Of a stretch of DNA of 54,151 nt, positions 17,833-25,457 are shown piece by piece. The notes below the pieces were generated by a model. It had not been told where the DNA came from. It was given only the letters and a program-made list of their open reading frames with translations, and did no database searches. The position numbers were made by a program, and so were the translations under genes. The stretch's first letter is position 1, and the number at the start of each line of letters is the position of its first letter. Source of the stretch: Oscillospiraceae bacterium (GTDB lineage: Bacteria; Bacillota; Clostridia; Oscillospirales; Oscillospiraceae); assembly GCA_022779345.1 (NCBI GenBank), contig JALFTG010000023.1, positions 1 through 54,151 on the forward strand, given 5' to 3'.

Positions 17833-18525
17833 TTATACCCTCCTCTCCGTGTTCAGCCGTTTGTCCAGACAGCGGGAGGACAGTTCCAGCACCACACAGA
17901 TGGCCACGAACAGCACCATTACCACGCAGTACGCCTCCAGGCTGTGACCGGATTTGGAGCCGTATTTCCGGGCCGCCATCATCATGTCCGTGACGCCGAA
18001 CATATACGCCAGGGCCGTACTCTGGAGCAGCGAGATGAACTGCACCACCAGAGACGGCAGCGCCACCCGGAATGCCTGGGGAAATACGACCCGCCGGAAG
18101 GCCTGCATCCATGTGAGACCGATGGAAAAGCCGGCCTCCAGTTGGACAACGGACACCGACGCCAGGGCACTGCGGAAGATCTCCGCGAAAAAGGCGGCGT
18201 TGTTCAGTCCAATGGCCAGAATCACATAGAGCATTTTGCTCCACCGGTTGATGTCCACACCGAACAGCAGGTCCATAAAAAACGGCAGCCCATAATAGAC
18301 CAGATAGATCTGCACGATCATGGGGGTCCCCCGCATGAAAGAGTTGAATACAGCCACGATCTGTGCAGATACCGGAATCTTTCGGATGCGGATGACGGCC
18401 AGCAGGATCCCGGCCGCAAGAGCAATCAGGAACGAGAAGATCACGATCTCAAATGTAGCCCCCGCTCCGGACAGCACAGTGTCAATGGAATCCACCAGCC
18501 GGGTGAAAGTGAAATAGTCTCCCAT
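17833..18525 (-). CDS. Amino acid ABC transporter permease
   Basis: FNSFMRGTPMIVQIYLVYYGLPFF...LEAGFSIGLTWMQAFRRVVFPQAFRVALPSLVVQFISLLQSTAL. Confidence 0.94.
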   Translation of the reverse strand: MGDYFTFTRLVDSIDTVLSGAGATFEIVIFSFLIALAAGILLAVIRIRKIPVSAQIVAVFNSFMRGTPMIVQIYLVYYGLPFFMDLLFGVDINRWSKMLYVILAIGLNNAAFFAEIFRSALASVSVVQLEAGFSIGLTWMQAFRRVVFPQAFRVALPSLVVQFISLLQSTALAYMFGVTDMMMAARKYGSKSGHSLEAYCVVMVLFVAICVVLELSSRCLDKRLNTERRV

Positions 18526-18553
18526 GAGAATCTCCCCTGTACAAATAAGTGTA

Positions 18554-18587
18554 AGATCACACCACCGCAGGGCAGCAGTGTGATCTC
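18554..18587 (-). terminator. Intercistronic hairpin between binding-protein and permease genes
   Basis: AGATCACAC...GTGTGATCT 9-bp stem followed by TACACTTATTT, no long T tract. Confidence 0.5.
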
Positions 18588-18599
18588 TGATTTCCGGTA

Positions 18600-19290
18600 T
18601 CAGTCGGCGTCGGTGATGCCTTCGCTCAAATCATAACCGATAAACTGCGTGGACAGCTTGGAGATAGTGCCGTCCGCACGAAGCTGGGACAGTGCACCGT
18701 TCACAGCGTCCAGCAGATCCGTCTCCTGCAGGTTGATGGGGGCGTCGGGATGGGCCTCGTTGTAGGCAGTCAGTGCATAATAGGCAGAGTTGCCATCGGG
18801 CACACGGACGGTCAGGCCTACCAGGTCATCGATGGTTTCGATGCTCTCAGCCACGGCGGTATTGGCGCTGTCCACCACGATGATCTGTTCGCTCTTCTGA
18901 TAGGCGTAGGTGAAATTGAACCGGTCAATGCGCTCGTCATTGGCCTGCCACTGGCAGGCACTGATATCCGCCTTGCCGTTTTCCCCAGCGATCAGCATAT
19001 CGCTGAAGTCTGAGAACTCAAAGGTAAAGGTATATTCCGGGAGCAGTTCATCAATTGCTTTCAGCAGTTCGATCTCAAAGCCGGTGAGTTCTCCGCTCTC
19101 ATCCTCAAACTGCCAGCCGGGGATCATGCCAATGACTGTTACAATGACTTCCCGGGGCTCAACGGTCTGCTGGGTCTCTTCTCCGTCATCCGTCTCCGCC
19201 GGTTCCTGTGTTTTCTGACTGCCGCAGCCCGCCAGGCTGTACAGGAGCAGCAGAGCAAACAAGTGCGATCAGCTTCGTATATCGTTTCAT
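18600..19290 (-). CDS. Amino acid ABC transporter substrate-binding lipoprotein, apparent single-base frameshift in signal peptide
   Basis: FALLLLYSLAGCGSQKTQEPAETDDGEE...FEIELLKAIDELLPEYTFTFEF; ATG with RBS at 19290 encodes MKRYTKLIA in another frame; the in-frame TTG at 19262 has no RBS. Confidence 0.85.
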
Positions 19291-19319
19291 TTCATAAACC
19301 TCTTTCTAATCAAATTGGG

Positions 19320-19355
19320 TGGTAAAAAAATAAAAAACGGGAGCAAATACTCCCG
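19320..19355 (-). terminator. Intrinsic terminator inside the ABC operon leader
   Basis: Minus CGGGAG-TATTTG-CTCCCG-TTTTTTATTTTTTT, about 30 nt before the first gene. Confidence 0.9.
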
Positions 19356-19536
19356 GACAGCGGATCGACAAGCCTGTGCTGTTCACACACGGGACAGACA
19401 AAGGCATACCATGCCTCACAGTCGGTCGCAAAGTCCGGGAGGACAGCATTCGGCCACAGCGGAAATTATGTCTCAACATGCTGAGAGAGAAATAATACAT
19501 CCGCTTCGTTTCCTTTCCTACTTTTTTAGTTGGTTT
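19338..19536 (-). promoter_or_regulatory. Riboswitch/attenuator-like leader of the ABC/MBL operon
   Basis: CTCCCGGAC (19433-19441) is complementary to GTCCGGGAG (19350-19358), which also forms the terminator; upstream long stem-loop AGCGGA...TCCGCT (19458-19505) and AGGCAT-GGT-ATGCCT hairpin. Confidence 0.7.
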
Positions 19537-19542
19537 GTAGGA

Positions 19543-19571
19543 ATTATAGCCGCATCCAATGTTTCGGTCAA
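19543..19571 (-). promoter_or_regulatory. Sigma-A-type promoter for the ABC/MBL operon
   Basis: TTGACC-N17-TATAAT. Confidence 0.85.
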
Positions 19572-19647
19572 GATGCTTTTTCATTTTTATCTTTTGAACG
19601 CTATTCCGGACATTCCCATGTCCGGAAAAACAGGCCAATGACACAAA

Positions 19648-19690
19648 TTGCAAAGTGCCAGAGAGGCAGTTCCTCTCCGGCACTTTGCAA
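19648..19690 (-). terminator. Long hairpin after trkH
   Basis: GCAAAGTGCCgGAGAGGaactgCCTCTCtGGCACTTTGC. Confidence 0.75.
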
Positions 19691-19716
19691 AATATAAAAT
19701 TTTCAAATCCTCCGGT

Positions 19717-21159
19717 TCAGAAGCTGCGCTTCCACAGGGACGGGGCGCAGAGCATGAGGATGGGCAGGATCTCCAGCCGGCCCATGAGCATATCCGCCGA
19801 GAGCACCAGCTTGGACAGGTACGAATAGGACGCATAGCTGCCTGTGGCGCCGGCAATGCCGAAGGCGGGGCCCACATTGCTGACGCAGGCCACCACCGGG
19901 GTGAAAGTGGAGATAAAATCCTTGTTGTCCAGAGACACGATCAGGGTGCTGATAAAAATCAGCAGCATATACAGGGCCACGAACACCAGGGTCGTGTGCT
20001 GCACCTCCCGGGTGACCACGGAACCGCTCAGGCGCACCGTGTGGACTTCCCGGGGATTGATCTGGTGGATAATGTCGTTGCGGATGGTTTTGCCCATGAT
20101 GATCAGCCGGGATACCTTGATGCCGCCGCTGGTGCTGCCGGCGCAGCCGCCGATGAACATGAGCAGGAACAGTACGATCTTGGAATAGGTTGGCCACAGG
20201 TCAAAGTCCGCTGTCACATGGCCGGTGGTGGTCATGATGGACGCCACCTGGAAGCCCGCATACCGGAAGGCCGTCAGGGCGCTGCCGTAATAGCTTCGCA
20301 GGTTGAGCGTAATGGTGAGGATGGCGAACGCCACGATGCCCAGATAGTAGCGCAGCTCATCGTTGGTGAACACATCCCGGAACCGGCGGATCAGCAGGAA
20401 GAAATACAGGTTGAAGTTCACGCCGAACAGCAGGCAGAACACAGCAATCACCGCATCCACCGCAGCGCTGTCGAAATAGGCCACGCTGGTCCCGTGGCTG
20501 GAGAAACCGCCGGTGCCCGCGGTACTGAGTGCATGGATCACCGCGTCAAACCAGTTCACCCCGCACAGGCGGAGCAGGATGGTCAGAATCACCGTCAGCG
20601 CCGCGTAAATCACATATAGGATCATGGCCGTCTTGCGGATCCGGGGCACCAGTTTGCCCACGGTGGGACCGGGCATCTCCGCCCGCATGATGTGCATGGA
20701 GTGCTCTTCGGACAGGGGCACCACGAACATGACGAACACCAGCACGCCCATGCCGCCCACCCAGATGGTCAGACAGCGCCACAGCAGGATGCCGTGGGTC
20801 ATCGCCTCCACGCTGGGCACGATGCTGGCGCCGGTGGTGGTGAAGCCGGAGACGGTTTCAAACAATGCGTCGATATAGTTGGGGATCTCACCGCTGAATA
20901 CATAGGGCAGCGCCCCGATCAGCGACATGATGATCCAGGAGAAGGCCACGGTGACAAAGCCCTCCTTGGCAAAAAAGTCCCGGGTGCGGGGCTTGGGCTG
21001 CATGAGCACCAGCGCCAGCACCGTTGCGATCAGAATGGTCTTCACAAAATGGAAAAACGGCTCCCCGTATCCGATGGCAACGAACATGGGGATCAGCAGG
21101 AGCATCCCCTCCAGTGCCACGACCCGGCCCAGAACCTGAGAGATCATACGGTAATTCAT
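19717..21159 (-). CDS. trkH: TrkH family potassium uptake protein
   Basis: MNYRMISQVLGRVVALEGMLLLIP...TGASIVPSVE...STAGTGGFSSHGTSV...GGCAGSTSGGIKVSRLIIMGK. Confidence 0.96.
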   Translation of the reverse strand: MNYRMISQVLGRVVALEGMLLLIPMFVAIGYGEPFFHFVKTILIATVLALVLMQPKPRTRDFFAKEGFVTVAFSWIIMSLIGALPYVFSGEIPNYIDALFETVSGFTTTGASIVPSVEAMTHGILLWRCLTIWVGGMGVLVFVMFVVPLSEEHSMHIMRAEMPGPTVGKLVPRIRKTAMILYVIYAALTVILTILLRLCGVNWFDAVIHALSTAGTGGFSSHGTSVAYFDSAAVDAVIAVFCLLFGVNFNLYFFLLIRRFRDVFTNDELRYYLGIVAFAILTITLNLRSYYGSALTAFRYAGFQVASIMTTTGHVTADFDLWPTYSKIVLFLLMFIGGCAGSTSGGIKVSRLIIMGKTIRNDIIHQINPREVHTVRLSGSVVTREVQHTTLVFVALYMLLIFISTLIVSLDNKDFISTFTPVVACVSNVGPAFGIAGATGSYASYSYLSKLVLSADMLMGRLEILPILMLCAPSLWKRSF

Positions 21160-21162
21160 GGC

Positions 21163-22521
21163 TTACCTCTCAAAAATGTCGCTGAGCTGGCCGATGTCAT
21201 GGAGGGTGGTCACCACAATCACATCATCCCGGTTCCGGATCTGGTCGTTGCCGCCGGGGATCAGGCACTTGCCCTCCCGGAGGATGGCGGAAATCTGCAC
21301 GCCCGGGCGCAGGGGCAGGTCCTTGATGGGCACGCCCAGGTGGGAGTCCCCGTTCACCTTGAACTGGATGGCCTCCACCTTGCCGTCATTGAGCAGATAC
21401 AGTGTCTCCATGGTGCTGCTCTTGGTATTCTCCATGGCCCGGACATAGTGGACGATGCGCTGGACTGTCACGCCGGCGGTCTGCACCGTCACATCGATGC
21501 CGGTTTTCTCCAGCACCGGGTCAAAATGGGACTCGTTCACCTTGGCGATGACCACCCCGCCGGAGACGGTCTTGGCGTACACGGCGATGATGATGTTGCT
21601 CTCGTCCATGCCGGTCAGGGCCACCACGGCGTCCGCCTGGGACAGGCCCTCCTCCATGAGGATGTCCGGCTTGGTGCCGTCGCCGCAGACGACCGTGGCC
21701 TTCTCCAGATGATTTTTGATCTGCAGGCACTTTTCCCGGTCCTGCTCGATGATCTTCACCCGCATCCCCATGTCCAGAAGCTGCCGGGCCAGATACACCG
21801 TCACTTTGCCCGCGCCGATGATCAGCACATTCCGGACCGCCTTGTCCTTTTTCATGCTCACCAGCTGGGAAAACCGGCTCTGTTCCCGGGGACTGCCCAC
21901 GATGCTGATCCGGTCTCCGGCCTTCAGGGCGAAATCGCCCCCGGGGATGATGGCCCGGCCGTTCCGCTCCACCACGCTGATCAGGACTTTGGCCTTGTAT
22001 TTCGGGTGAATGTCGCTGATGGTCATGCCGCACAGAGGGCTGCCATCGGGAATCCGAAGCTCCACCATTTCCGCCGCACCCTTGGCAAAGGGCTCCACCT
22101 TGGTGGCGGAGGGGAAGCGCAGCACACGGGAGATCTCCTCGGCAGTGGCCTGCTCGGGATTGATGGACATGGACAGGCCCAGCTCATCCCGGAGGAACAG
22201 CACCTGCTTGGTATAATCCGGGTTCCGCACCCGGGCGATGGTGTGGGGTACGCCCAGCTTCTTCGCCACGATGCAGCACAGAATGTTCACCTCGTCCATG
22301 CTGGTGGCGGCGATGAGCAGATGGGCATTCTCCACCCCGGCGGACTTCTGAATCTCAAAACTGGCGCCGTTGCCCAGAACAGCAAACACATCCAGATTGG
22401 ATGTCACATACTCAATGCGCTCAGGTTTGCAGTCGATAACGGTCACATCATGATTTTCTTTGGACAGCTGACGGGCCAGGGAGTATCCCACTTTGCCCGC
22501 GCCGGCAATAACAATGTTCAT
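21163..22521 (-). CDS. trkA: Trk system potassium uptake protein TrkA
   Basis: MNIVIAGAGKVGYSLARQLSKENHDVTVID..., duplicated RCK/TrkA_N and TrkA_C units. Confidence 0.97.
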   Translation of the reverse strand: MNIVIAGAGKVGYSLARQLSKENHDVTVIDCKPERIEYVTSNLDVFAVLGNGASFEIQKSAGVENAHLLIAATSMDEVNILCCIVAKKLGVPHTIARVRNPDYTKQVLFLRDELGLSMSINPEQATAEEISRVLRFPSATKVEPFAKGAAEMVELRIPDGSPLCGMTISDIHPKYKAKVLISVVERNGRAIIPGGDFALKAGDRISIVGSPREQSRFSQLVSMKKDKAVRNVLIIGAGKVTVYLARQLLDMGMRVKIIEQDREKCLQIKNHLEKATVVCGDGTKPDILMEEGLSQADAVVALTGMDESNIIIAVYAKTVSGGVVIAKVNESHFDPVLEKTGIDVTVQTAGVTVQRIVHYVRAMENTKSSTMETLYLLNDGKVEAIQFKVNGDSHLGVPIKDLPLRPGVQISAILREGKCLIPGGNDQIRNRDDVIVVTTLHDIGQLSDIFER

Positions 22522-22534
22522 AGATACGGCCTCC

Positions 22535-23449
22535 TCACAACAGCAGCCAGATAATAAACGGAATCGTCACCATGGAAAGCACCGTGCTGATGAAAATGCC
22601 CTTGGACGCCAGACTGTCGTCCCGGTCATACTGCAGACACAGCACCGTCAGCACCATGGCGGCAGGGGTAGCGGCTTCAATGGTGATAATGCCCACAATC
22701 GTCGGATTGCTCATAAACAGGGACAACAAATAATAGACCACGATCGGGCATACGATCAGACGGATCAGGCTGATGACATAGATCCGCCAGTCTGTCACCG
22801 CGTCTTTGATGGACACGGCCCCCAGAGAAGTGCCGATGATGATCATGGACATGGGGATGGTAGCCCCCGCCAGGGTGTCGATGATATCCTCCACCACCTG
22901 GGGGAACGGGATGCGCAGAGTGAAAATCACGGCGCCGATCAATGTCACCACCAGCGGGACGGTGATCATCTTGCGGATGGATATCTTTTCCCCGGTTCCG
23001 TCACCGCACAGGGTGATCGTCCCCACAGAATAGAGCATGATGTTGAACGGGATGCCGGACAGCGATGCATAAAACACAGCCTCCTGACCGTACATCGTCT
23101 CCACAATGGGGAAACCGACAAAGGCCGTGTTCATATATGTAATCAGGCAGAGCATGACGCCCGCCTCTTCCCGGGGAATCCGCAACAGCCTTACAGCTGC
23201 CCAGGCAATCGCCCAAATTACTATCATCATGACAAAAAACAGGGCTACAATGGTGTAAATCTCCCGGTTGCTCATGGTGGGCTCCACATTCACCACAGAG
23301 CTGAGAATTGTGGCGGACAGGAACACATTCATCATCACGGAACTGGCATTCTTGTTGAAAGCCGGGCCGGTGACATGAATTTTGGAACAGAGGTACCCGA
23401 TGAACATGAGGCTGACCAGCATGATCATCTTCGTAATAACAGCAGACAT
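22535..23449 (-). CDS. AEC family (auxin efflux carrier-like) transporter
   Basis: Ten-TM protein with FLSATILSSVVNVEPTMS...MNTAFVGFPIVETMYGQEAVFYASL... typical AEC layout. Confidence 0.9.
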   Translation of the reverse strand: MSAVITKMIMLVSLMFIGYLCSKIHVTGPAFNKNASSVMMNVFLSATILSSVVNVEPTMSNREIYTIVALFFVMMIVIWAIAWAAVRLLRIPREEAGVMLCLITYMNTAFVGFPIVETMYGQEAVFYASLSGIPFNIMLYSVGTITLCGDGTGEKISIRKMITVPLVVTLIGAVIFTLRIPFPQVVEDIIDTLAGATIPMSMIIIGTSLGAVSIKDAVTDWRIYVISLIRLIVCPIVVYYLLSLFMSNPTIVGIITIEAATPAAMVLTVLCLQYDRDDSLASKGIFISTVLSMVTIPFIIWLLL

Positions 23450-23501
23450 TGGTTGGTTTCCTTTTCTCTTTTTCTCAAATCTTTCAAAAACCGCTTCCCC
23501 A

Positions 23502-24896
23502 TCAGATCCGGAGGATCATCTGGGCAAAGCGGAAATAGATCAGCAGGGAGACCGTGTCGGTCAGCGTGGTGATCAGGGGGGCAGCCATGACCGCCGGGTC
23601 CAGGCCAATCTTCTCTGCCGCCATGGGGAGCGTACAGCCCACCACCTTGGCGAAGATGACAACGAACACCAGTGTCACACAGATGGTCAGGGCAACGGGG
23701 ATGGTGACCGCCGCATTATTCAGCAGCATTCTGTCCACCAGCAGCAGCTTCACAAAGTTCACGCACGCCAGCGTCACGCCGCACAGCACGGCCACCCGGA
23801 TCTCACGCCACAGAACCTTCAGCACATCTTTCGTCTCCGTCTCGCCCAGGGAGAGGCTTCGGATAACGGCGGTGGAGGCCTGACTGCCGGAGTTGCCGCC
23901 GGTGCCCATCAGCATGGGGATATAGGCCGTCAGTACCGCCTGAGCCGCCAGGGCGGTCTCGTAATGGGTCATGACCATCTGGGTCAGCGTGGCCGACAGC
24001 ATGAGAAACAGCAGCCACGGGATACGGTTTTTCCACAGTTCCACCACGGGGGACCGGGCGTAGGGCGTATCCGAGGGAAGAATACCGGCCATCTTGTCCA
24101 TATCTTCCGTGTTCTCTTCTTCGATGACATCGATGACATCATCGACGGTGATAATGCCCACCAGACGGTCTTCCTTGTCCACCACGGGCACGGCCAGCAG
24201 GTCGTAGTCGGAGATCAGATCCGCCACATCCTCCTGGTCATCGGTGGTGTGGGCAAAGATCACATTGGTGTCCATGATGCCGGAGATCTCATCGTCATCA
24301 TCGTGGAGCAGCAGGTCCTTGACGGTGACTACGCCCTCCAGCTTCCGGTCGCCGCTGGTCACATAGCAGACATAGATGGTCTCCTTGTCCTCGCCGATGC
24401 GCCGGATGCGGGCGATGGACTCCCGGACGCTCATGTATTTTTTCAGGTCGATGAACTCCGCCGTCATGATGCTGCCGGCGGAATTTTCCGGATATTTCAG
24501 ATATTGGTTGATCAGCTTCCGGGTCTCCGGCGTGGCGGCGCGCATGACGCGCTTGACCACATTGGCGGGCAGCTCCTCCATCAGGTCCACCGCGTCGTCC
24601 ACATACATCTCTTCAATGATGGAACCCAGCTGGGAGTCGGAAATGGAGTTGATGATCAGCTCCTGCTCCGGGGTGTCCAGTTCCGCGAAGGCCTCCGCCC
24701 CCTGTTCCTTGGACAGCAGCAGGAACGCCAGAACCATCAGGTTCTCGTTCTCTTCCCGCAGGTCCGTCAGGAATTCGGCGGTGTCAAAACTGTTCATTTT
24801 GCACAGTTCCTGACGGATCTCCGCCACATTGCGTTCCGCCAGCAATTCCCGCAGATGCTCGCACAGCTCTTCATACTCATAGGTCTGGTTCGACAT
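23502..24896 (-). CDS. mgtE: Magnesium transporter MgtE
   Basis: N domain, paired CBS domains (VTVKDLLLHDDDDEISGIMDTNVI; DRLVGIITVDDVIDVIEEE), GTGGNSGSQASTAVIRSL. Confidence 0.97.
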   Translation of the reverse strand: MSNQTYEYEELCEHLRELLAERNVAEIRQELCKMNSFDTAEFLTDLREENENLMVLAFLLLSKEQGAEAFAELDTPEQELIINSISDSQLGSIIEEMYVDDAVDLMEELPANVVKRVMRAATPETRKLINQYLKYPENSAGSIMTAEFIDLKKYMSVRESIARIRRIGEDKETIYVCYVTSGDRKLEGVVTVKDLLLHDDDDEISGIMDTNVIFAHTTDDQEDVADLISDYDLLAVPVVDKEDRLVGIITVDDVIDVIEEENTEDMDKMAGILPSDTPYARSPVVELWKNRIPWLLFLMLSATLTQMVMTHYETALAAQAVLTAYIPMLMGTGGNSGSQASTAVIRSLSLGETETKDVLKVLWREIRVAVLCGVTLACVNFVKLLLVDRMLLNNAAVTIPVALTICVTLVFVVIFAKVVGCTLPMAAEKIGLDPAVMAAPLITTLTDTVSLLIYFRFAQMILRI

Positions 24897-25085
24897 TTTT
24901 ATCCGCTCCTTCCCCGTTCCGCCGGTGTCGGAATCTGTCTGTGCCAATAGGCTGTTTTATTTTACCACTTTTTGGCGGCATACACAACAACAAAACCGCC
25001 AAATCTGTAAAAATCCGGATAAACCGGCAAGGGCGCCCTTACGGGAGAGTTCCCGCAAAGGCGCCCGGAAAAGCGGCTTGATTGT

Positions 25086-25457
25086 TCATGTGCCCAGAAA
25101 GCGGAGCCACAGCCAGACCAGGGCCGCCAGACCCGCTCCCGCCGCCAGCAGCCATGGCCAGGTCCGCCGGGAGAACCGGTGCCAGCCGCTGGTGCTGTTC
25201 ACATATCCGTTGGCTGCCGCCCGGGCCTGCCGGAGCAGCTCCTTCTGCCCCACCCCCTGGGTGGACAGATAGTCGTCCCGGACAATAAAAATTGCCTGTT
25301 CAAAAATTTTCGGGTCCGGGGATTTGACAATAATCACTTTTCGTGAAAGGCCTTTGACCACATTCTCCGCCTCCTGCTTATTTGTGAAGTGATTCCAGTT
25401 TAACCGAAAGCGCAGGGTGTTATACAGGCCGCCCCGGCGCACCGTCGGGCGGCTCAT
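25086..25457 (-). CDS. Hypothetical tail-anchored protein, overlapping spoIIE stop
   Basis: MSRPTVRRGGLYNTLRFRLNWNHFTNKQEAENVVKGLSRKVIIVKSPDPKIFEQAIFIVRDDYL... with C-terminal TM; ATGA overlap with spoIIE. Confidence 0.75.
   Translation of the reverse strand: MSRPTVRRGGLYNTLRFRLNWNHFTNKQEAENVVKGLSRKVIIVKSPDPKIFEQAIFIVRDDYLSTQGVGQKELLRQARAAANGYVNSTSGWHRFSRRTWPWLLAAGAGLAALVWLWLRFLGT

Noticed and set aside
19306-19683. Minus ORF overlapping the ABC leader as an attenuation leader peptide (MYYFSLSMLRHNFRCGRML...)
   Set aside because: It runs through the terminator and has no run of regulatory codons; the structured leader itself is the better explanation.
25029-25066. GC-rich inverted repeat near mgtE as an M-box/Mg riboswitch
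   Set aside because: It is downstream of the 25086 gene and forms a simple terminator-like hairpin; no M-box features in the short mgtE 5' region.
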